DNA of 64,000 nt. Source: Flectonema sp. DT1601 (lineage: Eukaryota > Euglenozoa > Diplonemea > Diplonemida > Diplonemidae). The notes beneath the pieces were generated by a model that had not been told where the DNA came from, did no database searches, and saw nothing but the letters and a program-made list of their open reading frames with translations. The stretch is from the NCBI GenBank assembly GCA_964019425.1, contig OZ025794.1, positions 1 to 64,000 of the forward strand, in the 5' to 3' direction. Shown here piece after piece: positions 13,251 to 21,956 of the stretch; the stretch's first letter is position 1; each line of letters starts with the position of its first letter. A program made the position numbers and the translations under genes.

Positions 13251-13498
13251 GGGAACCGTGCGGCATTTAAGTTGTTAATTGTACTTTTGGAAAGGGAAAT
13301 AAAGAGAAACGAAGTTAAGAATTTATAAGGCAAGAATAAATAATGCACCATCATAATTGTATCCGAACTGAGAGAGAAAAAGGAGTTACGCCACAAGTAC
13401 TAACAGATAAAGAATTCCATACATTCACAACGGGGTAGCGGGGCGCCGCCCGGTCGGGACCTCGTGGAGAGGCCCGGTCGCGGGACATGCGCCGTCAC
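13250..13498 (-). repeat. Split direct repeat B1, internal copy
   Basis: This 249-bp segment matches the terminal copy at 12578-12826. The 3' end of the RT-RNase H ORF (stop at 13425) runs into this repeat, so the last residues of the polyprotein are encoded in repeated DNA. Confidence 0.9.
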
Positions 13499-15947
13499 GC
13501 GCCACCTCCACATCGCGAGTAAAGAAAGCCCTGACCGCCAGTGTGACCTCCTCTCTGTGCTTGCGAGTTCTAATTGTCGTAGGGTCTACCCTCGAAGGCA
13601 AGTCTGCCGGGTTCAGCTGCGATCGCACATACCGGATCGAGAATGTAATCGACCTCCTCTGCAACTCCACTAAAGCACCAATGACCGCTGCATTCAAATC
13701 TTGAGAGCGGATCGACATTCCCTTCCTCGAAACACCCACCACAGAAGTGTTGTCAATCCATACTGCCACAGTACAACCGTCCAGCTCCGGCGACATCTGT
13801 TTCACAGTGTTGTGGAAAGCAAGTCCCTCCAAGATGTTGATATGCAGCTCGCTTTCTTGTGTGTCCCAGGAGTCTCCCATCACCACAACTTCAGCCGTCG
13901 TGTCGTTGACAACGACTCCTCCCCATCCTTTCTTCGAAGCGTCGATGAACACCGAGAACATCTGCTCCCGCTCATCAAACGGAGCATGCATCCGCCTCGT
14001 CGAAGTCGCACCAGCCATCCAACCGCGCAGCTCAGCCGCCACAGACTCAGGTACCCGTACCCTGTCTCCAACCAACCTCCTTCCAGCGTTCAAGTTGTTT
14101 GCCAGGCGTCGAAGGAACTTCAGAGCAAACCAATACCTCCCCGGTGTCTCCCCTGCCACCGCCGACGCATGCATCAGCCTCCCTCCCATCGACTCCAACT
14201 GCCCAGCCGTCACCATGCCAAGGTCCACCGCCTCCAGCCCCCGCTTGATCTTCAACGAGACCTTCACCTCTGCCCCTTCGTGATCGAAATCCACCCCCAA
14301 GAAGGTGTACTTCGCCTCCGCCGTGTTACTGTCTGCCGGCTTCCACGTCAGACAGAATTCCTCAGCAGCCGCATCAAGATTCGCCGTCGCAGCAAGAACC
14401 TCACCCGCGCCGCCTGTGTATCGAATGTTGTCTATGAAGACATCAATCCGCACACCCCGAGCCTGCCACTCTGGTCTTACGTAACCCGGGTCTCCAGCCG
14501 CCGCCGCCGCCATCGTGTGCATGATCTCCGGTGCACACACATGCCCCATCGGCAGCCGACACAACTCAAACCAGCTTCCCCCTTCCGTCTGGAACCGAAA
14601 GAGACGCCGCGCTTCCTCTGGGATCTCAATCGCATAAAAGCCTGTGCGAAAGTCCCGTGTAGTCCCACATTCCTCCCGTACTTGGTCCAGGTAACGTGAG
14701 ATATGGTGCAAGGGCACCTGCGCGGTGTACTTCTCCTCCAGCCAGCTGTTCGCATCCTTCGTCCACAGAATAAACCTCTGGCGCATGCCCTCGGGTTTCT
14801 CCTCCAACACAGTGAACGGTACGTTGCTCGACACACCCGGGCCAACCGCCTTCCGGGCTATGCCAAACGATGCCAGCTCTCCAGCATGCACATCCGAAAA
14901 CACAGTCCAGCCCGTCGACCTTGCTATCTTCCCCACTTCCGGCGAAAACGTCAGCTTCCACACCTCGTCAAACCGCCTCTGCGATTCGGTATTCAGCCGT
15001 TTGCGTAATCCCGCCACATCCATCACCGGCACACCACTCACATGTAACGGCGAGGCCTTCTCCACCGGCGTCGTTGGCAATCGTGTCCTCTTCCCCCGCC
15101 TCACCAAGCTGTGCTGCGTTCCAACCCTCACAGCAGCTTTGTCGCCCGCCAAGTCCCCATAGCCCTGGCAGTACTCACCGGATTGGATGCGTATCGGAGG
15201 GTCGTAGCAGACACTCCCTCTCCGCCTTCTGTGTGTTTGAGAAGACGTGATACCAGGGACGGAGAAGTCAACTTTCCTTCCTCCAGTGCTTGCATCAGGA
15301 CGCCAGCTGCCCCTCTCTTCACAGAATGTGCGGTGAAGAGGCACATGTCCGGGTCTTTCCGCCACAAATCCACCAGCCGTTCCGACGTCACCGCCGTTAG
15401 CTGCTCGAACGGAGACAGCTCCTTCACCAAATGAGCTATCACCTCCACCAGATCGCCCTGGATCACCACCCATCTCGACGCGACATACGGGTCTGCCCGG
15501 CGATGCTTCGGTGTCATCCCCCAATCGATGATCACTTCGTCCTTTTCCAACCAAATGAACTGAGGGGACGTCAGCTTCTGTACCTCCCCCCACCTCGATG
15601 CAGTCTTCCAACATACGAGAGCCGCCAACCTCAGATCCGGTGTTTGCTTGTTCGCCCACCCCAGCAGTCTCTCCTTCCCAATCGGTCGAGCTTGTTTGAC
15701 CGGAACGGCCGCGCCTTGCGACCGGAGCGCTGCCGCCAAGCTGAGAAGAGGTTGCCGCTCCAGCCCCAAGTGTCGAAACACGCCGGACAACGCTTTTGCG
15801 TAGTTTAATTGGCCCTGCGGTGTGACTCCGGTTGCCAGAACAAACAACGCCGCCGCTTCCGCCGTAACTGCTATCCGCTGCGACGTTGCCCAGCCCTGCA
15901 GCCTTCCCCACAGGTTGCGTCTTTTCTGTGACGTTTCGGCAGCCCAC
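13425..15947 (-). CDS. Reverse transcriptase-RNase H of the TATE-like element
   Basis: The open frame spans 840 codons. The C-terminal half (roughly residues 340-810) reads as an RT followed by an RNase H domain of the DIRS/VIPER/TATE type. The first 270 codons overlap the tyrosine-recombinase gene in another frame, so real translation probably starts downstream of 15947 or uses the overlap or read-through expression known for this order. It is the third gene of the element and ends within repeat B1. Family assignment rests on gene order, domain content and flanking split repeats. The exact clade needs a phylogeny. Confidence 0.85.
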   Translation of the reverse strand: MGCRNVTEKTQPVGKAAGLGNVAADSSYGGSGGVVCSGNRSHTAGPIKLRKSVVRRVSTLGAGAATSSQLGGSAPVARRGRSGQTSSTDWEGETAGVGEQANTGSEVGGSRMLEDCIEVGGGTEADVPSVHLVGKGRSDHRLGDDTEASPGRPVCRVEMGGDPGRSGGGDSSFGEGAVSVRAANGGDVGTAGGFVAERPGHVPLHRTFCEERGSWRPDASTGGRKVDFSVPGITSSQTHRRRRGSVCYDPPIRIQSGEYCQGYGDLAGDKAAVRVGTQHSLVRRGKRTRLPTTPVEKASPLHVSGVPVMDVAGLRKRLNTESQRRFDEVWKLTFSPEVGKIARSTGWTVFSDVHAGELASFGIARKAVGPGVSSNVPFTVLEEKPEGMRQRFILWTKDANSWLEEKYTAQVPLHHISRYLDQVREECGTTRDFRTGFYAIEIPEEARRLFRFQTEGGSWFELCRLPMGHVCAPEIMHTMAAAAAGDPGYVRPEWQARGVRIDVFIDNIRYTGGAGEVLAATANLDAAAEEFCLTWKPADSNTAEAKYTFLGVDFDHEGAEVKVSLKIKRGLEAVDLGMVTAGQLESMGGRLMHASAVAGETPGRYWFALKFLRRLANNLNAGRRLVGDRVRVPESVAAELRGWMAGATSTRRMHAPFDEREQMFSVFIDASKKGWGGVVVNDTTAEVVVMGDSWDTQESELHINILEGLAFHNTVKQMSPELDGCTVAVWIDNTSVVGVSRKGMSIRSQDLNAAVIGALVELQRRSITFSIRYVRSQLNPADLPSRVDPTTIRTRKHREEVTLAVRAFFTRDVEVARDGACPATGPLHEVPTGRRPATPL

Positions 15948-16573
15948 ATGTTCGAAACCACGTCGCCCAGCCGCTCCATCGCTTCGTCGAGGTCGACCGT
16001 CCCTTCCTGTGCCAGCGGCCGCACCCCGGCCCCTGCCACATGCTCCAGAACCACTTGTCCGAACACCGAAGGCATCCTCGCACCCACGCCAGCTAGATGT
16101 CCTTCCCTCACCTCCTCCAAGATCCGTCGTTGTCTTTGCAGATTCCTTGGCGGCCCAGCATCTCCTGCTAAGCCCGCCTCGGTCAGACTTCGGGATCCAG
16201 TTCCCTGAACCGGAATACCCCCACCTTTTTGGCTTTTCCTTCCGACCCCGATATCGAGCGATCCCTCCACTTCCGTAGGCAGTGCGACCCCTCTGACCCT
16301 TCGGCCAGGCATATCCACTCCCCGAAGCGCGGCAACCCCCATCCGTTTGGGCAAGTTTGTTTTGACCAGCCTTTCCAGCCCCGTCCCCGGAACTGAACGG
16401 CCTCCCGTCCCGTGGTTGTTTCGAGGCTCGTTGTCCCTCCCAACCCGGTCCGTGACCACCAACCCTCCAACCTGGCTGGGAATATCCACTACCCCAAGAG
16501 GAACGACCCCTCCGGCCTCCTGGCCGGGCATGTTTCCCCCCTGAGCTGGGACCCCTCCAACCTGATCGGGCAT
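15128..16573 (-). CDS. Tyrosine recombinase of the TATE-like element
   Basis: An open frame of 481 codons. The C-terminal 200 residues carry the layout of the tyrosine-recombinase catalytic domain: an Arg within TASRWGEV, a later His-x-x-Arg in HSVKRG, and a Tyr in LRYASNP. This enzyme is expected to integrate a circular DNA intermediate without a target-site duplication, in line with the clean GGG junctions. The N-terminal part is a low-complexity Gly/Val/Arg-rich stretch that may be untranslated or a linker. It starts 15 nt after the gag-like stop and overlaps the RT frame. Confidence 0.88.
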   Translation of the reverse strand: MPDQVGGVPAQGGNMPGQEAGGVVPLGVVDIPSQVGGLVVTDRVGRDNEPRNNHGTGGRSVPGTGLERLVKTNLPKRMGVAALRGVDMPGRRVRGVALPTEVEGSLDIGVGRKSQKGGGIPVQGTGSRSLTEAGLAGDAGPPRNLQRQRRILEEVREGHLAGVGARMPSVFGQVVLEHVAGAGVRPLAQEGTVDLDEAMERLGDVVSNMWAAETSQKRRNLWGRLQGWATSQRIAVTAEAAALFVLATGVTPQGQLNYAKALSGVFRHLGLERQPLLSLAAALRSQGAAVPVKQARPIGKERLLGWANKQTPDLRLAALVCWKTASRWGEVQKLTSPQFIWLEKDEVIIDWGMTPKHRRADPYVASRWVVIQGDLVEVIAHLVKELSPFEQLTAVTSERLVDLWRKDPDMCLFTAHSVKRGAAGVLMQALEEGKLTSPSLVSRLLKHTEGGEGVSATTLRYASNPVSTARAMGTWRATKLL

Positions 16574-16588
16574 TGCCAGAGCTGACTG

Positions 16589-18154
16589 TCAGTAGCCCCG
16601 GCCTCGGCCGTTTTTTGCACTTGGCTTCGGCGCCGACGCAGCCACCACCTTGCCTCCCACGAACGGCTTCCGGTTTGTGTGCTTCTCCGCTGCCTTCCTT
16701 GCCTCGGCTGTCTCGGGTGTGAGAGACTCCTCCAAGAGCTTGCTTTCGTAGCTCCTTGCTGCGGCCTCGCTGTTCTCATGGTACCGATAATACTCAAGCA
16801 TCTTGAGTATCTCGAGGGAAGATTTTTCCGGTCCACTTGTCACCACCGTCACCGCGAGCGCCGCCAGCCTCCTCGCGTTCTCCCGTGTCCACTTCCCGTT
16901 CCCGGCGAATCTCCTCGCGATTGCCCATTGCAGCGCCTCACATTCCTGCGGACCCCCCGCAGCAAATCCAGCCCACATCTGTTGGTTTCCAGCCGCCTGA
17001 GTTGAATTTAACTGTGATCTCTCCCTGTCTTCTTCCCAGTGACCTGGGGCCCACCCCTCGCCCCCCAGTTCAAACTGACGGAGCCCGCTCACCTCTCCCA
17101 GGACCGCCGCCACTACGCGATCCTGTTCCACTGCCACGATCACTCCCCTCTCCGACCCGCACAACACCTTCATCCCAACCCTCCATTCTGGATTGGCTGG
17201 TTCCTTCTTCTTCTTGGCATCCAACATCACCGACAAATTCGACAGTACGTCGGTCAATTCCCCTATCCCGCTGCCCGCGGTAGGCGGCGACGCCGATGTT
17301 TGTAATTGCTGTTGCTGTTGCTGCTGTTGTTGCAGTAGCTGATGTTGTTGCTGTTGCTGCTGTTGCATTTGTTGTTGCAGATGCTGCTGCTGTTGCCGTC
17401 TCAAATCCGCAAGCTCTTCCGCTTGCAGTTGTTGTTGTTGCATCTGGGATTTCATCAAGTCTCGAAGCCCCGCCAAACCAGACAATTCTTGTCCCCGTCG
17501 TTGCTGTTGCTCCAACTGATCCTTTACAACTCCTTCCCGGATCTGTGTCAATTCCTTCGCACTCCGCATTGTTTCCGCCCGTTGCGACGCGATTTGTGCC
17601 CGGAGGTCCGCAACTTCCTTGGCATGCTGTTGTTGGTGTTGGTGTTGCACCTGCTGGCGTTGCTCCTGCACCTTCTGTTGTTGTTGCTGTTCTTGCAGCT
17701 TTTCTTGTGTCCGTACCTCCGCTTCCACTGCGCCTTGGCGTTGTGCTACCTGCCCCAGTGCCTGCCCCGTCGCAGCCTGCACCCCGGCTAACCGTTGGTC
17801 CGCCCCGACCGCGTACTCCTGAGTGGCCTGAAACAGACCACCCAGCCCCTGCTCTGTGTTCTCGTGCCTCGCCGCCAACCCACGCAGCACTTCGCTGGCC
17901 TCCTCGGTACTCACATAGTCCATCATGACTACGTCAGCTGCCTCGTCGACATCGTACACCACCTGTTGTGAGTTAGGCGGCGGGTGGGAAAACTGCGCTG
18001 CCCCTTGCACCACCAACTGACCGCGCGAGTCAGACATCTCCACGAGATATCCACAAAAAACCTCTGGCTTTTTCTCGGCCAGCACCGTCAAGAGCACAAA
18101 CACCCCACGTGCCTTTTGAAGAAAGACTGCTTGTCTAACGATCAGCTTCTGCAA
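16589..18154 (-). CDS. Gag-like first ORF of the TATE-like element
   Basis: An open frame of 521 codons. The middle (about residues 110-300) is a Gln-rich predicted coiled coil with polyglutamine runs. The C-terminal third is a more globular, tryptophan-containing part ending in a basic tail. No zinc knuckle is obvious. Position as first gene, the coiled coil and the following recombinase and RT genes support a structural (gag-like) role. The likely start may be an internal Met near 18037, because the first residues overlap repeat A1. Confidence 0.7.
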   Translation of the reverse strand: MQKLIVRQAVFLQKARGVFVLLTVLAEKKPEVFCGYLVEMSDSRGQLVVQGAAQFSHPPPNSQQVVYDVDEAADVVMMDYVSTEEASEVLRGLAARHENTEQGLGGLFQATQEYAVGADQRLAGVQAATGQALGQVAQRQGAVEAEVRTQEKLQEQQQQQKVQEQRQQVQHQHQQQHAKEVADLRAQIASQRAETMRSAKELTQIREGVVKDQLEQQQRRGQELSGLAGLRDLMKSQMQQQQLQAEELADLRRQQQQHLQQQMQQQQQQQHQLLQQQQQQQQQLQTSASPPTAGSGIGELTDVLSNLSVMLDAKKKKEPANPEWRVGMKVLCGSERGVIVAVEQDRVVAAVLGEVSGLRQFELGGEGWAPGHWEEDRERSQLNSTQAAGNQQMWAGFAAGGPQECEALQWAIARRFAGNGKWTRENARRLAALAVTVVTSGPEKSSLEILKMLEYYRYHENSEAAARSYESKLLEESLTPETAEARKAAEKHTNRKPFVGGKVVAASAPKPSAKNGRGRGY

Positions 18155-18332
18155 CCAAGTCGGTGCAGCAAACTTATTGTCAATGAGCGGACCCTTCGGA
18201 AAACAGAAAAAACAATTGAAGTTGAGAACTCAAACTTCTTTTGACACTAGCAATAAATAATGAAATGAAAACAAGAGAAAATGATATTAGATAAATTAAA
18301 CACTGCCATTTGCAAGGTTCCCAAGTGGTAAG
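18112..18332 (-). repeat. Split direct repeat A1, 5' terminal copy
   Basis: A 221-bp repeat matching A2 at 13030-13250. It ends at AAGGG, where the octamer array resumes in register with its GGG (18332-18334). Confidence 0.9.
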
Positions 18333-18416
18333 GGTTTGCGGGTTTGCGGGTTTGCGGGTTTGCGGGTTTGCGGGTTTGCAGGTTTGCGGGTTTGCGGGTT
18401 TGCGGGTTTGCGGGCT
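18332..18416. repeat. Residual octamer array right of the retroelement
   Basis: About ten GGGTTTGC units continue the array beyond the insertion. One unit carries g>a at 18380. Edge units being less perfect than the 12.5-kb core is usual for satellites homogenised by unequal exchange. Confidence 0.95.
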
Positions 18417-18583
18417 AATTACCATTTAAAAGAAATTTAATTTATTTAAAGGATGCAAAATTGCCTGGATAAAGGCAGATAGGCATAACGAATCAATCGC
18501 ATAGCACTATAAAATGATAAGACAGTAAAACATGATAAGATAGTAAACTACGGCCGATCCTGGAGATTCCCATATTGGTGTTA
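18417..18583. other. Short unique spacer between two tandem arrays
   Basis: About 167 nt of AT-rich sequence, including two related ATGATAAGA(C/T)AGTAAA copies (about 18514-18545). No gene is visible. Confidence 0.5.
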
Positions 18584-18604
18584 GGGTTTGCGGGTTTGCG
18601 GGGG
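18584..18604. repeat. Two stray octamer units
   Basis: GGGTTTGC occurs twice, preceded by TTA and ending in a G run that merges with the pentamer array. It shows that the octamer once extended to, or was copied to, this boundary. Confidence 0.85.
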
Positions 18605-19365
18605 TGAAGTGAAGTGAAGTGAAGTGAAGTGAAGTGAAGTGAAGTGAAGTGAAGTGAAGTGAAGTGAAGTGAAGTGAAGTGAAGTGAAGTGAAGTGAAGT
18701 GAAGTGAAGTGAAGTGAAGTGAAGTGAAGTGAAGTGAAGTGAAGTGAAGTGAAGTGAAGTGAAGTGAAGTGAAGTGAAGTGAAGTGAAGTGAAGTGAAGT
18801 GAAGTGAAGTGAAGTGAAGTGAAGTGAAGTGAAGTGAAGTGAAGTGAAGTGAAGTGAAGTGAAGTGAAGTGAAGTGAAGTGAAGTGAAGTGAAGTGAAGT
18901 GAAGTGAAGTGAAGTGAAGTGAAGTGAAGTGAAGTGAAGTGAAGTGAAGTGAAGTGAAGTGAAGTGAAGTGAAGTGAAGTGAAGTGAAGTGAAGTGAAGT
19001 GAAGTGAAGTGAAGTGAAGTGAAGTGAAGTGAAGTGAAGTGAAGTGAAGTGAAGTGAAGTGAAGTGAAGTGAAGTGAAGTGAAGTGAAGTGAAGTGAAGT
19101 GAAGTGAAGTGAAGTGAAGTGAAGTGAAGTGAAGTGAAGTGAAGTGAAGTGAAGTGAAGTGAAGTGAAGTGAAGTGAAGTGAAGTGAAGTGAAGTGAAGT
19201 GAAGTGAAGTGAAGTGAAGTGAAGTGAAGTGAAGTGAAGTGAAGTGAAGTGAAGTGAAGTGAAGTGAAGTGAAGTGAAGTGAAGTGAAGTGAAGTGAAGT
19301 GAAGTGAAGTGAAGTGAAGTGAAGTGAAGTGAAGTGAAGTGAAGTGAAGTGAAGTGAAGTGAAGT
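18604..19365. repeat. Tandem pentamer array (GAAGT), about 152 copies
   Basis: A perfect 5-bp microsatellite about 760 bp long. No interruption is seen. Because it lacks stops, long open frames occur on the minus strand; they are not genes. It sits exactly between stray octamers and sequence next to an 18S rRNA fragment. Confidence 0.97.
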
Positions 19366-19439
19366 TGAAGAACAAAGTTTGCTCAAAGCAATCTTGTCAC
19401 TTTCCAAGCCTGGAGAATGCGTGCCGTATCGACTGCATT

Positions 19440-19776
19440 CGATGCGCCGGAATTACCGCGGGTGCTGGCACCAGACTTGCCCACCAATTGATACTCACTG
19501 ACAGATTCAAATATCATCCATTGCAACCTTTCAGGATGCAAAAGCACTTGAAGTTACTATCCCCCCTGCCTCAGCTAAATTTGTTGCTATTGGGCAATTT
19601 GCGTGCCTGCTGCCATCCTTAGATGTGGTAGCCGTTTCTCAGGCTCCCTCTCCGGAATCGAACCCTAATCCCCGTTACCCATTACGGCCACGGTAGCCCA
19701 AGCTGGGAAGATACTCTTGCAGGCTTGCACCACCTCAAGGGTGCGCTATCACTCGGTTGACCTGTTTCATCCACTC
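19440..19776 (-). pseudogene. 18S rRNA fragment 2 (5' domain to 530 loop), degenerate
   Basis: The reverse complement matches the second half of fragment 1 (25491-26115), including the segment with GCAGCAGGC and the 530-loop stretch reading CAGCACCCGCGGTAATTCC. It extends a little past the CCGCGG where fragment 1 stops. It has lost about 20 nt of the helix region that fragment 1 keeps (near 19700), and it lacks the whole rRNA 5' end. The downstream part (19366-19440) is not clearly rRNA. A broken copy, not a functional gene. Confidence 0.85.
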
Positions 19777-20640
19777 GGATTTTACAAAATTTTCTTTATA
19801 GCAACTCAATCAAAGCCAGCCAAACCTGAAAGTAGAAAGAACAATATTCACCAGAGAATAACGGAATAAAATAAAATCTCTTTACAAGAACTTGGTGCCA
19901 TATGCCAAAATCAAGGCTGTGATATCGCTATGCCATGAGCTGTTCCCTGTAAAGGTGAGGTTTTTCTATATTATTACAAGGGCTTTTCCATATGTTTACC
20001 GGTATTGGGGATTTTTTGGTTCCAGGAAATTGGGGGCTACTGTGGGCTTTTTTATATTTTTCAGGAAATAATAACGGTGACTTGGTTGTTAAATAAAGGT
20101 TGTTGAGAAAGCTAAAAATTGGTAACTTGCAATATGCCCCATACCCGCAAAACTGCAACACTATAACCTTGCCGCAAAGTAAAACAAGTTTAAATAGAAA
20201 AACAAAAAATAAACAAGTTCGTGCGAGCGAAGCGAGGCTGGGTGGGTATCTCTAGTGCGGGTTTGAAGGATTTTTTTTCACAGGGAGGTTCCCCTGCTAT
20301 TTATTTTTTTTTTGTTTGTTATTATTATTATTATTTTTATTTTTGGTTGTTTTTATTTATGTATTTGTTTGTTTGTTTTTGATTAGTGGGGGAGTGGAAC
20401 CCCTTTTTTTATTTTTTTGAAGATTACACAGGGAAGTTTCCCCCATGTTACTTACTTTATTTTTATTTTTTTTTAAGAAAACACTTTATTCCTTGCCTCA
20501 TTGCCATCACTTCACTTCCTTCTTTATCCTGTACTCGAAAAGAGAAAAACGAGGATAAACGGTTTTTAGCATGTACAAGACTTAAAGAATCCTTTTACCA
20601 TACAATATCTTCGATGGTAAGCTTGCTGTTTAGGTTTTTA
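19777..20640. other. Non-coding AT-rich interval with a local duplication
   Basis: No supported gene. Two related stretches, near 20271-20310 and 20405-20465, share an ACAGGGA(G/A)GTT(C/T)CCCC core inside T-rich sequence, suggesting a local duplication or element remnant. A GTGCGAGCGAAGCGAGG stretch lies at about 20221. Confidence 0.5.
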
Positions 20641-20645
20641 ATATA

Positions 20646-21956
20646 CTAATTAGGAAGGTATCTCTTGAAGTTTTCGTTCTCACTAATATTCCTGTTGTGT
20701 CGTGCATTCAAGTATCCGTGGAGTTCTTGAGGTTCAGGGTGCTGGATTTGAACAGTATAGTGATTGGTGCTCTTGTAAGTTGCATTGCGAAGGCTTCCTG
20801 AGAAATACGCTGCATTGGCATTGGCATACAAAATGTGTAAGGTAGTCTGTTCTCTTGTGTTGTGATCACTATCATCCATAAAGAATGTAACACCACAGAC
20901 ATCCCCTCCCCCGCGAGCATCATACATCTGATGGTGAATTGGATCCAAAATCAATCTATTGCTTGGATCTGCGCCTTCTTGGTGGGTGCAATTATCCTTA
21001 GACCATTCCTTAATATGCGCCCATTCTGCTCTGGCTACACCTTCTCCGAACATTTTCGGATTTATTGGTGTTTCCTTTTCGATTTCTTCGATGGTAAGCC
21101 TCGATGTACCTTCGGCAGTTGTATCAGAAGGCTCCGGTTCTATTACATCATTCCAGCTTGCACGGGAGAGAGGCTGCTCATAGCGGCTTGCAAAAACTTG
21201 AGAGCCAAGCTTTTTAGATGAACTTCGAACCTCAAAGTTTAATGGAAGGTCAGCTCTGTACGATCTTTCTAGCATGTTCCTTGTATCGACTAACATCCTG
21301 CTTGCTTCAGCCCGATCTGTGAAATGCAACATCACTCGCATAGATGTGCTCTTCGTAATTGCCTCGTTCTGTTCTGTTTGGTAACTAATGTCCAATGGTT
21401 CTGTAGCCAAATGACTTTCGGCAAGCCTAAACATCGATTTACGCAAACCAATCATGGATGCCCCGTTTGGAATCAAGAAGTCAACTTTCCAGCCAACACG
21501 ATCCCGGCCAGGCGATGCTGACATTTTCACATCGTTATTCGGGAGCTCTCCTTCTGCAAATCGCTTTCGACTTCCAGGCGAGCTGAGATGAAGTCCTTTC
21601 AACTGTGCCGACACTGTACTCCCTTGTGTCAAAGTGTCCAGTCGTGCCCTGGCGTCCGCGATGTTTTCTTTGACTACAGCAGTTTCTCCTTCAAGTTCTC
21701 CGATGCTATTGTCAAGGTCCAAGACTATTTGCTCACTTTCACTTAGCTCCGCCTTGATCAGAGACTTAACCTGAAGATCTTCAGGTTTGAATCCCGCAAA
21801 TCTTTCCGAAGCACGAGCTAGTTTCGCATTCCTTAGTTTAAGCACCTTCTTCCCAAGTTCCCCCTGCCACTTCTCGATATCCTGCTCCAACACCAACCCC
21901 TTCTCATTCGCATCAGCCTGGGCAAGCTCCATAACAAGCTTCAATTCGTCTGACAT
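20646..21956 (-). CDS. Coiled-coil protein with HNH-like C-terminal motif
   Basis: An intact ORF of 436 aa. Residues 1-125 are a heptad-rich coiled coil. Residues about 150-250 form a mixed alpha/beta region. Near residue 340 the stretch NRLILDPIHHQMYDA resembles the N...L....H...D core of HNH/HNHc nucleases. I do not recognise the family. The setting, a decayed zone with LINE and rRNA pieces, suggests a mobile-element gene such as a LINE ORF1 or an HNH-bearing element, but a host gene is possible. The frame is open throughout, unlike the neighbouring LINE. Confidence 0.6.
   Translation of the reverse strand: MSDELKLVMELAQADANEKGLVLEQDIEKWQGELGKKVLKLRNAKLARASERFAGFKPEDLQVKSLIKAELSESEQIVLDLDNSIGELEGETAVVKENIADARARLDTLTQGSTVSAQLKGLHLSSPGSRKRFAEGELPNNDVKMSASPGRDRVGWKVDFLIPNGASMIGLRKSMFRLAESHLATEPLDISYQTEQNEAITKSTSMRVMLHFTDRAEASRMLVDTRNMLERSYRADLPLNFEVRSSSKKLGSQVFASRYEQPLSRASWNDVIEPEPSDTTAEGTSRLTIEEIEKETPINPKMFGEGVARAEWAHIKEWSKDNCTHQEGADPSNRLILDPIHHQMYDARGGGDVCGVTFFMDDSDHNTREQTTLHILYANANAAYFSGSLRNATYKSTNHYTVQIQHPEPQELHGYLNARHNRNISENENFKRYLPN

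Larger units (their letters stand above)
12578..18334 (-). mobile_element. TATE/VIPER-like tyrosine-recombinase retroelement (DIRS order) inserted in the octamer array
   Basis: The element is read on the minus strand: A1 repeat, gag-like ORF, tyrosine recombinase, RT-RNase H, then B1, A2, about 200 nt of linker, and B2. The A1...B1A2...B2 arrangement of split direct repeats and the gene order are those of VIPER, TATE and Ngaro elements. Both outer ends lie at a GGG shared with the octamer unit, and no target duplication is seen, as expected for recombinase-mediated insertion. All three ORFs are long and open, so the copy looks whole. A1 and A2 look identical and B1 and B2 differ at one site I could see, which suggests a young insertion. 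It is visibly GC-rich compared with the AT-rich host genes. Confidence 0.9.

Noticed and set aside
13701-14699. Plus-strand 332-codon ORF and others inside the retroelement
   Set aside because: Shadows of the GC-rich RT gene on the opposite strand. Arg/His/Pro-rich with no domain.
17296-17928. Plus-strand 210-codon Val/Ala-rich ORF
   Set aside because: Antisense of the Gln-rich coiled coil of the gag-like gene.
1-19365. CRISPR array
   Set aside because: Units are contiguous with no spacers, and the genome is eukaryotic.
18493-19407. Minus-strand frames of 264-304 codons over the pentamer array
   Set aside because: Product of a stop-free microsatellite (repeated FTSLH). Not a gene.
20386-20649. 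Plus-strand ORF rich in Phe/Tyr
   Set aside because: T-tract artefact in a low-complexity interval.
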